Below the pieces are notes generated by a model. The model was given only the letters and a program-made list of their open reading frames with translations, was not told where the DNA came from and did not search any database. From Schlesneria sp. (GTDB lineage Bacteria; Planctomycetota; Planctomycetia; Planctomycetales; Planctomycetaceae), in the NCBI GenBank assembly GCA_028291515.1, contig JAQGHU010000103.1, forward strand, positions 41,513-105,512: 64,000 nucleotides of DNA, read 5' to 3'. Both the position numbers and the translations under genes were made by a program. Position 1 is the stretch's first letter. Each line of letters opens with the position of its first letter. Shown here piece after piece: positions 10,023 through 18,843 of this stretch.

Positions 10023-10308
10023 CAGTTGATCTCTCGCATCGAAGCACGCGGTCGCCTGAATGAGGCTTGTCGACAGGACGCATTCTGCAAGCCGGGATCG
10101 CTGTGGTCAAACTGCACAATGACTGAAATGCGTTTGGATTCGCCAGGTTGTGGCGTTGAAACCGTGACTGGCCTGCCGGATAATCAAGGATCACTTGTGG
10201 AAATCCATGTAGCCTTTCCGACCGTTTTTTGGGATGCTTTGGAGTCGGGCGGCCGTTGAGGGGCCGACTGCGATGCCTTTGTGAGAGTCCGGCGAGGAGA
10301 TGCTCCCG

Positions 10309-11280
10309 ATGCAATATGGAACGCCAATACCCGTTTTTTTGCTCGCACTGCTGACGTCGGTTGCCTGTGGACAGGAGCCCGATACGAACGAGCAGGCGAC
10401 CGCCACTTTTTCGGTTGAGATCCAGGCCGAGATGAACGATCTCGCCGCAGGCGACTTCAAAACGCGCGAGGCGGCTGGTCAGAAGTTGGTGGCTCGCAAG
10501 CTGGCGGCTGTCGATCCCTTGCTCTCGATCATCGACAAGGGAACTCCGGAAGCGACCGTTCGAGCGTTCGAATTGCTGCGTCAGCTCTACCGCCTCGGCG
10601 ACGATGAGACCAACGAAAGAATCGAACTCGCATTTAATGAGCTTGCTCACAGTGAAAATCCAACGGTGGCGTCGCGAGCCGAAGCGGCGATCGAAGCCGG
10701 GTCTCCCATTCGTCACAAAAAAGCGGTCGCAATGTTCCTCAAATTAGGCGGCCAACTCCGATTTCTGCAGACTGAAAAGGCGGAGGGGGCCGAAGAGAAC
10801 GAAGGGCTCCGGCCGATCGAGTATGCCATCATCGACAAGAAGTGGACGGGTGGCGATGACGGATTGAAGTATCTGCGACGAATCGAAGACTTCCGAATCC
10901 AATCCGAGATCCGTGGACCGGCCCTCTTCCGCATCAAGGGGAGCACCGTCAGTGACGATGCGATTGCGGAACTGCAGGCGTCCTTGCCTGCATTGGTCGT
11001 TCAGCCGCGCGGCCCCGCTTGCTTGGGGGTCTCGCCGTACTCGCAGTTCGGTGGTCAGATGGAATTGCAGATTCATACGGTGAAGCCGGGATCGGCTGCC
11101 GATCGAGCCGGGCTCAAAGTGGGCGACGTCTTGATCAAGTTCAATGAGCATTCGGTTTCCGACTTCGAGACCCTTGTCGAAAAAATCGGCGAGCTCCAAC
11201 CCGGTGACAAAGTGCCGGTCGAATACGAACGTGATGGCGTTCGCGAGACCGTGACGGTCGAGCTACGCGGCTGGGAATAA
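10309..11280 (+). CDS. Secreted HEAT-like and PDZ domain protein
   Basis: 323 residues from ATG 10309; GGCGAGGAG sits 9 nt upstream, while an in-frame ATG at 10300 is too close to it. A signal peptide (~1-20, ending ACGQ; the Cys might be a lipid site) is followed by a helical repeat part that looks HEAT-like (~40-130), a linker, and a C-terminal PDZ domain (~230-320) with SAADRAGLKVGDVLIKFNEH, the carboxylate-binding and turn region. No protease domain is attached, so this is a binding or scaffold protein, probably periplasmic. Its 3' end is 3 bp from the convergent eboB gene. Planctomycetes have many proteins of this architecture; partner unknown. Confidence 0.75.
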   Translation: MQYGTPIPVFLLALLTSVACGQEPDTNEQATATFSVEIQAEMNDLAAGDFKTREAAGQKLVARKLAAVDPLLSIIDKGTPEATVRAFELLRQLYRLGDDETNERIELAFNELAHSENPTVASRAEAAIEAGSPIRHKKAVAMFLKLGGQLRFLQTEKAEGAEENEGLRPIEYAIIDKKWTGGDDGLKYLRRIEDFRIQSEIRGPALFRIKGSTVSDDAIAELQASLPALVVQPRGPACLGVSPYSQFGGQMELQIHTVKPGSAADRAGLKVGDVLIKFNEHSVSDFETLVEKIGELQPGDKVPVEYERDGVRETVTVELRGWE

Positions 11281-11283
11281 TCT

Positions 11284-12195
11284 CTATCGAATGATGTTGG
11301 CTTCATTCGCGTCATCGATGCGTGGCGATTGACCGCCGCGCAACACACTGTTTCCTTCGAACAGATTGCGTTGATCCACTACGGGTGGGTTCAGCCAATC
11401 CGCTTCGGTGAACTGTCCGCTTTGCGAATACGCCGCAATCGCGTTCCTATAGCAAACCAGTTCGATCTGATCTCGCGGAATCCCACGTTCGGCGGCCAGC
11501 TTCGCTGTCTTGGGGACGGCCAGCACGTCGGACTTGCCCCAGTCGGCAGAGCTGTCGACGATCACTCGTTCGGGACCGGCGACCTTCAGGATGTCGACCA
11601 TCCGCTCGTTGCCCATCTTCGTGCCGGGATAAATGGTGAACGCGCACCAGTATCCGCGGTCCAGAACCTCGCGATACGTTTCCTCGTTGTTGTGATCGAT
11701 CACAACCATGTGCGGAGGAATGCCGTGCTCTTCGATCACATCTATGCTGCGATACGTCCCCTGCTTCTTGTTGCGATGCGGGGTGTGGATCAGTACCGGC
11801 AGGCCGACTTCTTTCGCCATCTCCAACTGCTTGCGGAAGAACTTGTCTTCGGTCGGCGTCTGGTCGTCGTAGCCAATCTCACCCACCGCAACGACACCTT
11901 CCTTGGTCAGGAAGAGCGGCAGCAGGTCCATGACTTGTTCCGCCAGCGCCTCGTTATTGGCTTCCTTGGAATTCAGGCCCATCGTGCAGTAGTGGCGAAT
12001 GCCGAACTGCGCGGCGCGGAATCGTTCCCACCCGACCAGCGATGAGAAATAGTCCTGGAACGAACCAATCTGCGTCCGCGCCTGCCCCTGCCAGAATGCC
12101 GGTTCAATGATCGCTTTGACTCCCGAAGCGGCCAGCAATTCGTAGTCATCTGTGGTACGCGAAACCATATGGATATGCGGGTCGACGTAGAGCAT
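11284..12195 (-). CDS. eboB: TatD-family metal-dependent hydrolase, EboB-like
   Basis: 303 residues. The N-terminus has DPHIHMVS (the HxH metal pair of the TatD/amidohydrolase barrel), then GEIGYD (the Glu ligand), LIHTPHRN and VVIDHNNEE (His ligands) and VDSSADWG (Asp). It starts 9 bp after the stop of an EboA gene, and this pairing identifies it as the TatD-like hydrolase of ebo clusters, here called eboB (ebo letter assignments are from memory). In cyanobacteria the ebo cluster is needed to move the scytonemin precursor to the periplasm; the hydrolase's substrate is not known. The UbiA-like, dehydroquinate-synthase-like, TIM-barrel and phosphodiesterase members of full clusters are not next to it. 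Confidence 0.75.
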   Translation of the reverse strand: MLYVDPHIHMVSRTTDDYELLAASGVKAIIEPAFWQGQARTQIGSFQDYFSSLVGWERFRAAQFGIRHYCTMGLNSKEANNEALAEQVMDLLPLFLTKEGVVAVGEIGYDDQTPTEDKFFRKQLEMAKEVGLPVLIHTPHRNKKQGTYRSIDVIEEHGIPPHMVVIDHNNEETYREVLDRGYWCAFTIYPGTKMGNERMVDILKVAGPERVIVDSSADWGKSDVLAVPKTAKLAAERGIPRDQIELVCYRNAIAAYSQSGQFTEADWLNPPVVDQRNLFEGNSVLRGGQSPRIDDANEANIIR

Positions 12196-12204
12196 GGTGT
12201 TTCC

Positions 12205-13086
12205 TCAATGAGCTTGTTCGGCGGCAGCGACCGTTCGCCAGGAGTATTCGCCGGCGGAGATGGCGTGTGCTTGTTCGGGGGCCTCGGCTAGGACGGACTT
12301 GGCGGCCGGATGTCGGCTGGTACTGAGCGCCAGTGCCGCGGCTTGGCGTTCGGCACTGGTGCCGGTTGTCAGGACGGTCTTGAGATCGGCGATCGCTCGA
12401 TCATCGGCGTAGGTTCCCACGCCGCGCCACAGTTCCGCGGGGATCGGGCGATGAGCCGCTCGGCGTTCGTGAGCGAAGTCGACGAGCATCGTCATCAGCC
12501 GTGGGTTGGCTCGTTCGTCGACACCGATCACCGGTCGTAGAGATACTTCTACGAACAGGCACTTCAAAATCATCTGGTTCCATTGATCGTCGCTGAATTG
12601 CTCCGATGGAAACGGATTGTGATGAGCGACCGCGCAAAACACGGCCTTGATGTTGGTCCGAATCCCCTCGGCCGCTCGCAAGATGTGAGCGGGTTGATTC
12701 GGGAACAATGGCAGTGTCTGGTACAGGGCGATCAGCTCACCAACTTCACCGGTCGAATACATCTGGTCCAGTGTTTTGACGTATGCGTCGGTATCGCTGG
12801 AAGGAAAGCTGAGCACCAGCATCGTGCGGACCAGTTGGTCGATGCTCCAGCGATCAGGATTCCATTCGTGCCTGGCGGCGATGGCGGCGTTGCATTCCCG
12901 TTCGGTCAGGTTCAGACTTCCCTTGCCGACTTTGCGAGGGACCAGGCCGAACGACAGATACAGCGCCTTCTTGTCACTGCTGGCGATGGCTTGGACGCGA
13001 TCGTCAAGCCACGCCAGGGCGGCGGGGTCGAGCCGCGAGTTGAGCCAGGAACGCATCAACTCGACGAGTGCAGCGGGCTCAGACAC
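12205..13086 (-). CDS. eboA: EboA domain protein
   Basis: 293 residues. I place the start at GTG 13086 because AGGAGA lies 6 nt upstream; an upstream in-frame CTG/TTG would sit inside the SD. An all-helical protein: VELMRSWLNSRLD at the start, a segment with RHEWNPDRWSIDQLVRTMLV, a core with LYQTLPLFPNQ, NIKAVFCAVAHHNPFPSEQF and NQMILKCLFVEVSL, and C-terminal HEAT-like repeats ending ISAGEYSWRTV. These blocks match the EboA family, whose biochemical role is unknown. It precedes the TatD-like hydrolase by 9 bp, so the two form one transcription unit. Identification by family recall; moderately sure. Confidence 0.75.
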   Translation of the reverse strand: MSEPAALVELMRSWLNSRLDPAALAWLDDRVQAIASSDKKALYLSFGLVPRKVGKGSLNLTERECNAAIAARHEWNPDRWSIDQLVRTMLVLSFPSSDTDAYVKTLDQMYSTGEVGELIALYQTLPLFPNQPAHILRAAEGIRTNIKAVFCAVAHHNPFPSEQFSDDQWNQMILKCLFVEVSLRPVIGVDERANPRLMTMLVDFAHERRAAHRPIPAELWRGVGTYADDRAIADLKTVLTTGTSAERQAAALALSTSRHPAAKSVLAEAPEQAHAISAGEYSWRTVAAAEQAH

Positions 13087-13159
13087 TCTGATTCTCCTGA
13101 AAACAAGCAGCACCGGTTAAATGACCCGTGTGCGACGATGGTCGTTTTGATTTTTGCTT

Positions 13160-13220
13160 TGGGTACCATGGTCTTGGAGTCTTCGACATGGCCCCCGAAG
13201 ACGGTGAGACCGTGGCACCC
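13160..13220. repeat. Interspersed palindromic repeat, copy 1
   Basis: Two consecutive imperfect hairpins, CCATG...CATGG (13167-13191) and ACGGT-GAG-ACCGT (13201-13213), followed by GGCACCC. The same arrangement and much of the sequence recurs at 44222-44278, where the 25-nt block corresponding to 13196-13220 matches at about 22 positions. It sits between the FmdB-like gene and eboA. Probably a non-coding repeat family; it could also act as a terminator-like hairpin for the FmdB-like gene. Confidence 0.6.
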
Positions 13221-13233
13221 CACGCAAGCAACA

Positions 13234-13488
13234 TCAGTGATGATGACCGCAGCTGCTGGGCTGTCCGCAACAGCCGCCCGACATTGGCAAGGCAGGAGCG
13301 GCGCTGGCGATCGGCAGGGCGATTCCGCCGCTGATGATCCGCTCGACAGGCGCACTGGTCGCTGTCTTTCCCGGTTCGACACCAGCTCGCTGGCACAACT
13401 CGCCCCAGCTGCTGATCTTTTCTTTCATGCTGTGTTGCACTGAGATTGTGCGTGAATTCTGTTCGCAGTGGTAATCATACGTGGGCAT
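13234..13488 (-). CDS. FmdB-like small zinc-ribbon protein with degenerate cysteine pairs
   Basis: 84 residues from ATG 13488 (GGAGAATTGAAC upstream). It starts MPTYDYHCE and has VERIISGG in the middle, the two landmarks of FmdB-type regulatory zinc ribbons. In the usual family each metal knuckle is CxxC; here only one cysteine of each remains (C8 and the C in WGELCQRAG), while the C-terminus has gained GGCCGQPSSCGHHH, a dense Cys/His tail that could bind metal instead. I recall similar planctomycete proteins with the KISSWGELC-type insert, so this is probably a lineage variant, not decay. Function unknown; perhaps metal-dependent regulation. Confidence 0.7.
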   Translation of the reverse strand: MPTYDYHCEQNSRTISVQHSMKEKISSWGELCQRAGVEPGKTATSAPVERIISGGIALPIASAAPALPMSGGCCGQPSSCGHHH

Positions 13489-14804
13489 GTTCAATTCTCC
13501 GCTGTTCGTCGTGGTTGACCGTTGGCAGGATATCCTTCGGAACTTCTGCCGGGCAAGCGCAGGCCGTGTTCGCCTCGATGGCGAATCCTTCGTAATTTCA
13601 ATATCGGGAGTTCCGCCAAGTGACACGACCTTCGTCTGGGCAGGGCACTCCATTTCGAACCGATTGAGGTTTCACAACCAATTGTATCCAAAGGAGATGG
13701 GCAGACGATGCCTGGGTCTCGCGTACGTGCGATTTGGCAGGAATTGTCAGTCCATGACAGGGTTTTGCGGGGGTGTTCGATTTCCAGATCGAGATTTCGT
13801 CCACAGATTGACTCACTTTCACCGTCTGGCACTTCGCCTAAGTGAATACTGCGGCATCGCTTCCGTAGTGATGCCCAACCGCTCTGCCACCGTCGACTTC
13901 GCCTCGGCCCGAGATTTCGCTGTCAGTTTCTGTCAGTATTTTGCGTCTGCTGTCAGAGACTTGGCAGAGTCGCTCGTTCTTGATGTCATGCATCGCATTC
14001 ATCGCAGCACCAGTTCACCGAGGTCAAAACAGCGGACGTCCGAAACTGAAACAACCGGCCACACAGATCGACCGCCGCAGCGGGGTCGAAGGTGTGGCCG
14101 GTTGTTACGGTCCACGGAAAATGGTCGTCTTCTCTGTCTGGTTATGCCATATCCGATGTGAGTCAAGCTAGATGAGCTTTCGGGTATTTCTCCAATTCGC
14201 GGCGGAAAAAACCGCGGTCCGGGTGAAGGGACCTCCTCAAGGCGAGGTTTGGTGAGCGGTGTGGCCTTCACACGCGGACCGGCAGTGGCCGCGTCTGTGT
14301 TTCCTTGGTGTGGGTGGATCGAGGCGAAGAGATATGCTGAAGCATAACCTACAAAGCGATACTGACAGTTTTTGACACCCCAGGACAATTTGTGACAATG
14401 GGGGACAAAACAGGCCTGTTTTTGGCAGTTTTGCTCAAAAAAGTGGATGGTTTGTGACAGATCGAAAGCAAGTCAGAGGGACGCACCGCTGCCAGGTGAG
14501 CCGCGCTGCAACAAACCCGATTTTTGGGGATGCAGGTCTCTTGGCGACCTTGGCTACGAATTCGTTTACAGCGATCGAGGTCGTCTGAAGTGATCAAGAT
14601 CAGCCCGATCTTTACGAAACCGTAATGTTTCGTTACTACTCACGCAGAAACAGAGGTGACGCCATTTGATGTCCCTCATGTCAGCTCAAAGCGCTGTCGA
14701 CGATTCGCAGTTTGTTCTGGGCGCTCCTGATACGACATCCGTCGAGATAGACAACCGCTTGCTGCAAGCACCGGTCGATCTACTCAGTTCAGCTGAGGGA
14801 CCAC
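13489..14804. other. 1.3-kb region without a convincing gene
   Basis: Frames of up to ~226 codons exist on both strands but none has a recognisable domain, a good ribosome site or normal codon composition. The region holds a strong hairpin (14050-14106), a short palindrome TATGC-TGAA-GCATA (14333-14346), and a stretch (14350-14460) with repeated GTGACA/TGACAG words. The last ~150 bp should contain the promoter of the subtilase gene. It could be the remains of a decayed gene or mobile element. Confidence 0.5.
14050..14106. repeat. Inverted repeat with 15-nt perfect arms
   Basis: AACAACCGGCCACAC (14050-14064) is the exact reverse complement of 14092-14106. The 27-nt loop contains a further imperfect stem (CGACC...GGTCG), so the transcript could fold into a long two-part hairpin. 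There is no T-run after either arm, so a simple Rho-independent terminator is not indicated. No transposase is nearby. Confidence 0.7.
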
Positions 14805-16331
14805 ATGAGCCGACTGATCCTGGCAATCAAATGCACCGTCCTATTCGGGCTCATGCACTGCTCACTTCGCGCCGAAACGTGGGCCGTCAAACCGAATGTC
14901 AGCCGAGAACATCGGCTGGCACCGGAACTCGACCTCCTGCGACGTGGCAACTGTCGCTTTAAGGGGATGGGGCGAAATGGAAAAGGTGTCTTTTCAGTCC
15001 CCGCTGACAAGACGAACGTTGTTCGCAGCATGGCCATCAATGTTGATGCGAACCTCCCCGAAACCACAACGAAATCGCGGCGATTGCTGATCAGTTACGC
15101 GGACGGGGGCAGCAAGCCGCTGGCCGAGACTTTGCAGGCCGCCAACTTGCGACTCGTGGAAGACTATAGTCGAGGCTCGTTCATGCTCGTCGAACCCGAT
15201 GGCGATGTCACAACGGCCACGGTCGATGCGTTGATGAACGATGACGCCGTGGTCCACGCCGCGCCCGATTACGTGGTTTCCACAACACCGAATGGGCAGC
15301 CTGAGATCGTGCAGGTTTCGGCCACGGCGATCGCGCCCAACGATCCCTTCTTCAACCAATTATGGGGGATGCAGAACATCAAGGCGACGCAGGTCTGGCA
15401 GTCGTTTCGCGAGACTCCCAACATCGTTGTGGCGGTGCTCGATACGGGCGTCGATTACAGCCACCCGGACCTGAAGGCCAATATGTGGTTCAAGGGAGGC
15501 CGGTACGGATACGACTTCTACGACAACGACAGCGACCCGATGGACGAAGAAAGCCATGGAACTCACTGTGCGGGGACGATCGCCGGCGTCGGTAACAACG
15601 GCGTGGGAGTGGTCGGTGTCACCTGGAAGGCCCAGATCATGGCCATGCGATTCATGGGACCCGATGGCTCGGGCTCGACATCAGACGCCGTGAAGTGCAT
15701 CGATTGGGCAGTGGCCAATGGAGCCCACATTCTCTCCAACAGTTGGGCCGGTCCCGACACTTCTCGCGAACTGGGCGAGGCGGTCACTCGTGCTGAGCAA
15801 AAAGGTGTGCTGTTCATCGCGGCCGCAGGCAATTCCGCGGGGAATGGCAACAACAATGACACCGCGCCGTATTACCCCGCGTCCTTGCCCAATGCCAACA
15901 TCATTTCGGTCGCGGCGATTGACCCGAACAACGCTCGAGGGTCTTTCAGTCATTACGGTCAGCGGTCTGTCGACATCGGAGCTCCTGGCGTCGGCATCAT
16001 CAGCACCGTGATCAAGGGTCAATATGCGAAACTCGACGGAACATCGATGGCCGCTCCGCATGTGGCAGGTGCCGCGGCCCTGGTCTGGGGGCGAACTTAT
16101 GCGTCGCCAGCTCAGGATCGGACGCAAATGACGACCGTCCGTGATTTGATCTACGCGAACGCTCGTCCCGTGCCGGCACTGAAGTCATTCTGGGGGTACA
16201 CAGCACCAGCCCGTATTCCGGGCGGAGTACTCGACCTTTCGTTCCTCGCCCAGTCCTCGGGCGATCCGACCACGCCTCCCAAAAAGCTGGTCGAGTTTCG
16301 GATGAAGGTCGATCCGAGTAAGCTGCGATAA
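14805..16331 (+). CDS. Secreted subtilisin-like serine protease (S8) with I9-like propeptide
   Basis: 508 residues; GAGGGA precedes ATG 14805. A signal peptide (~1-23) is followed by an inhibitor-I9-like prodomain (~92-160) and the S8 catalytic domain (~180-430). The triad is visible: D213 in VLDTGVDYSHPDL, H251 in HGTHCAGT and S414 in LDGTSMAAPHVAG, with N343 of AAAGNS as the oxyanion residue. A short tail follows (to 508) without an obvious extra domain. The protein is most likely exported and activated by removal of the prodomain. The next gene, 42 bp downstream on the same strand, encodes another exported protein and may share the transcript. Confidence 0.92.
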   Translation: MSRLILAIKCTVLFGLMHCSLRAETWAVKPNVSREHRLAPELDLLRRGNCRFKGMGRNGKGVFSVPADKTNVVRSMAINVDANLPETTTKSRRLLISYADGGSKPLAETLQAANLRLVEDYSRGSFMLVEPDGDVTTATVDALMNDDAVVHAAPDYVVSTTPNGQPEIVQVSATAIAPNDPFFNQLWGMQNIKATQVWQSFRETPNIVVAVLDTGVDYSHPDLKANMWFKGGRYGYDFYDNDSDPMDEESHGTHCAGTIAGVGNNGVGVVGVTWKAQIMAMRFMGPDGSGSTSDAVKCIDWAVANGAHILSNSWAGPDTSRELGEAVTRAEQKGVLFIAAAGNSAGNGNNNDTAPYYPASLPNANIISVAAIDPNNARGSFSHYGQRSVDIGAPGVGIISTVIKGQYAKLDGTSMAAPHVAGAAALVWGRTYASPAQDRTQMTTVRDLIYANARPVPALKSFWGYTAPARIPGGVLDLSFLAQSSGDPTTPPKKLVEFRMKVDPSKLR

Positions 16332-16373
16332 AGTCGTATCGACTTTCGCGACAGGCACGATCTGGAGGTTCAC

Positions 16374-16979
16374 ATGCTGCGATTCTTACTGGCGATGGCA
16401 TTGGCATCGTCATCTCTTGCCCTCGCGGCCGAACCGACGACGCCCGCGACCGAGATCAAAGTAGAGTGCTACGGCGTCATCAGAGACGGCGTGGTTGCCA
16501 TTGGCGGCGAGACCACCGGCACGACGATCCATTTTGGCAAGATGATTTGGGATCTCAGCCTGAATGACGATGCCAAGCGAGCGTTCGCCAAGGAACACTC
16601 CAAGCAGCGCGTGACAGTGACGGGCTCGCTCAAACGAGTCGCCGGTACTCAGATTCCCGTTCGCTGGGTGGTCGATGTTGACCAGTTCTCGATCCCCAAA
16701 GAGACCCCCGGCAAGGGAAGTGTCCTGGTGACGGCGACAGGCAAGCTTCGCACCGCTGAGGGATCAGACGACGAATCTGCCTTGTTCATTGAGACGAAGG
16801 GGATCAACTGGCCCTTGGACTTCTCGAAACAACCGCCGCTCGAAGCTGCAGCTCAGAAGCTCCTGCAAAAGAACGTCATCGTTCGTGGTGAGTTTGAAAA
16901 GACCGATACCGCACGACCATCGCAGTTGTTGATTCACGTCAACGCCTTAGAAGCTGCGGTCGAGAGTCGACAAAAGTAA
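16374..16979 (+). CDS. Secreted protein of unknown function
   Basis: 201 residues; GGAGG lies 5 nt before ATG 16374. A clear signal peptide (MLRFLLAMALASSS...LAA, cleavage near residue 20) and a beta-rich mature part with two similar stretches (RVTVTGSLKRV near 80 and NVIVRGEFEKT near 165), which suggests a duplicated OB-like or all-beta fold. No catalytic residues stand out. Located 42 bp after the subtilase gene on the same strand; 6 bp separate its stop from the convergent neighbour. Confidence 0.65.
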   Translation: MLRFLLAMALASSSLALAAEPTTPATEIKVECYGVIRDGVVAIGGETTGTTIHFGKMIWDLSLNDDAKRAFAKEHSKQRVTVTGSLKRVAGTQIPVRWVVDVDQFSIPKETPGKGSVLVTATGKLRTAEGSDDESALFIETKGINWPLDFSKQPPLEAAAQKLLQKNVIVRGEFEKTDTARPSQLLIHVNALEAAVESRQK

Positions 16980-16985
16980 CCGCGG

Positions 16986-18143
16986 CTACTCTTCGAACCA
17001 CTCACGCTTGCTCGGAGCCGTGCTGTGCTTGATCGGCTCGCTATCGCGTATCGCACGTTTGATTGGAACTTCAGCCGGGTCCTCTGAATCGTCGAATGTC
17101 AGTCGAGCCCGCCCACTTTCATCATCGGCCGTGAGGTCTTCGGCCGGTTCGGTGTAGGGTGTATCCGAGCGACGAGATTGAAACTCGTCGATGTTACCCG
17201 CGACCCGCGAAACGCCGGGATCACTAGTTCGTCCGAGATCAACGACCTGCGTGCCACGCATCGTCGGCATGTCCCAGATCTGGGATGGAATGGAGGTGGG
17301 GTTGATCTCCACCTCACCCATGTTCATCACCAGCGACATCTGATTCTGAGGCCAATCCAACTTCACCCGGTGTGGGAGCACGGCACCGCTAGCCTTGTCG
17401 CGACGAAAGTCGTCCAGGCGAGCCACCGCAATCTTTTGACCGCGACTATCCTGGATGCAGTGTTCAGTGATGACACCATGCACCAGATCCACGACCATCA
17501 CCTTTTGCAGTGGTTGGCCATGAGCAGTCAACAAGGGTTGCACCAGCCGAGCCCGTTGACCCGTGGGGTCAATCTGCATGGTCAGACCCTCAGTCTCGAT
17601 CGGTGCCACGCCCAGAGCTTGCATTAGCCATTGAGGTTCAAAGGGAATTCCCAATGACTGCCGTGCGACATCGATCTGTTCGTGTCGGCAGAAGACGTAA
17701 GAAGGCTCCATACGCTTGGCCCAGATCCAGAACACGTCATTATTGCTGCCCATGTCGACTTCGTGGCCGGCCAGTGAGTTCACCAACATCCGCAGGTGTT
17801 GACCTTCTTCGACGACGAGCGAGCCAGAAAGACCCGGCATATTGTTGGCGCGAATCTGAACCTTGTGCGCTTGCCATGAGTGCAGCTTGTCGACGTTGCG
17901 GTTCAAATGATCAACGACTTCTTCAAGCTGAGGATCTTCCGAAAAGCGAGGTCGCGGGACAGCAGCCAAATGATTGGGCTGACGCAGGCGGAAACTTCCC
18001 AGTCCCGCGCAGCCAACGAGTCCCGTGCAACCGATGAGCGGTGCCGTCCCGACCAGCACGAGGCAGGCCGAACGCAGTACCGCCTTGCGGGCAGCGGCGA
18101 CCGTCGTCCAGGCGCTTCTCTTCGGTGTGGCTGGGTCTGGCAT
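16986..18143 (-). CDS. LolA-like envelope lipoprotein of unknown function
   Basis: 385 residues from ATG 18143; GGAG lies 8 nt upstream and the start overlaps the previous gene's stop as TGATG. An upstream GTG (18152) is possible but overlaps the SD. The basic N-terminus is followed by a hydrophobic stretch with LIGC, a lipobox near residue 38. The body (~60-310) reads like a LolA/DUF4292-type half-barrel: NVDKLHSWQAHKVQIR, GSLVVEEGQHLRMLV, FWIWAKRMEPSYVF, VMVVDLVHGVITEH, PHRVKLDWPQNQMSL. The tail is acidic and low-complexity. Perhaps handles lipid or lipoprotein at the outer membrane. Translationally coupled to the gene before it. Confidence 0.68.
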   Translation of the reverse strand: MPDPATPKRSAWTTVAAARKAVLRSACLVLVGTAPLIGCTGLVGCAGLGSFRLRQPNHLAAVPRPRFSEDPQLEEVVDHLNRNVDKLHSWQAHKVQIRANNMPGLSGSLVVEEGQHLRMLVNSLAGHEVDMGSNNDVFWIWAKRMEPSYVFCRHEQIDVARQSLGIPFEPQWLMQALGVAPIETEGLTMQIDPTGQRARLVQPLLTAHGQPLQKVMVVDLVHGVITEHCIQDSRGQKIAVARLDDFRRDKASGAVLPHRVKLDWPQNQMSLVMNMGEVEINPTSIPSQIWDMPTMRGTQVVDLGRTSDPGVSRVAGNIDEFQSRRSDTPYTEPAEDLTADDESGRARLTFDDSEDPAEVPIKRAIRDSEPIKHSTAPSKREWFEE

Positions 18144-18631
18144 CAATTCCACTCCGTCGCAAGATGAACCTTCAACTCGGCCTGAATCTGACGTGTGACA
18201 GTTTCAGGAAGTTGCAGATCCTGTACTTCGTAGGTTCCTTCGCCGCGAACACCGCTTAATTCCAGCACCCCGCCGCAATCGTCAGGGCGTGAACCGTCTA
18301 ATCGCAACTTGCGATGCTGCAGCAGCAAGAGGGCCAGCACATAGCGTCGCCGTTCATACTCAGGATTCATCTCTTCGGAGAGTTGTTCGAAGTAGCGAAA
18401 GGCGGTATCGGGATCCAATCGTTGCTCGCGTGGATCGTTGCCCGCGGGGACGACCGTCTTCCAGTATCCAAGATGTCCTTCGGGCGGACCCTGCCAGGCT
18501 TCGTCCGAATAGTCGAATCGCATCATGACCCCATTTTTTTCAATCAACACCGAGTGGCAAACGGTACCTGGCGACAGCGGTTTGCCCGTCGTTGCGCATG
18601 TTTTGCTCGGTGGTTTGAAGTGGTAATCCAT
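18143..18631 (-). CDS. Conserved hypothetical protein, coupled to the downstream lipoprotein
   Basis: 162 residues from ATG 18631 (MDYHFKPPSKTCATTG), preceded by AAGGGA about 13 nt away; longer starts run into poorly coding sequence. Cysteines in KTCATTGKPLSPGTVCHS resemble a single zinc knuckle pair. A predicted helical C-terminal part contains RRRYVLALLLLQHRKLRL. No domain recognised. The stop overlaps the next start (TGATG), so the two products probably work together in the envelope. Confidence 0.65.
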   Translation of the reverse strand: MDYHFKPPSKTCATTGKPLSPGTVCHSVLIEKNGVMMRFDYSDEAWQGPPEGHLGYWKTVVPAGNDPREQRLDPDTAFRYFEQLSEEMNPEYERRRYVLALLLLQHRKLRLDGSRPDDCGGVLELSGVRGEGTYEVQDLQLPETVTRQIQAELKVHLATEWN

Positions 18632-18843
18632 CAGCGCCGACGATCCCTTTGATCTCAATACATTTTGTTCACTCGAATCGGTGCCTTGTAATTCACGCGC
18701 TAAATACTGACAAGGTGAGATTCTCCCCTTGGCAGCGGGCCGCGCATCGATTACTTTCACCGCCTCGTGTCTGTGGTGCAATGGAATTGCAATGCCATGA
18801 CATGACTTCCGGCGGCAGACTTAGAGATGGCAAGGAGGCCCTC

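Noticed and set aside
13489..14161. Long frame (about 226 codons) over the region after the FmdB-like gene
   Set aside because: Starts antisense to the FmdB-like gene's start, has no ribosome site and low-quality composition.
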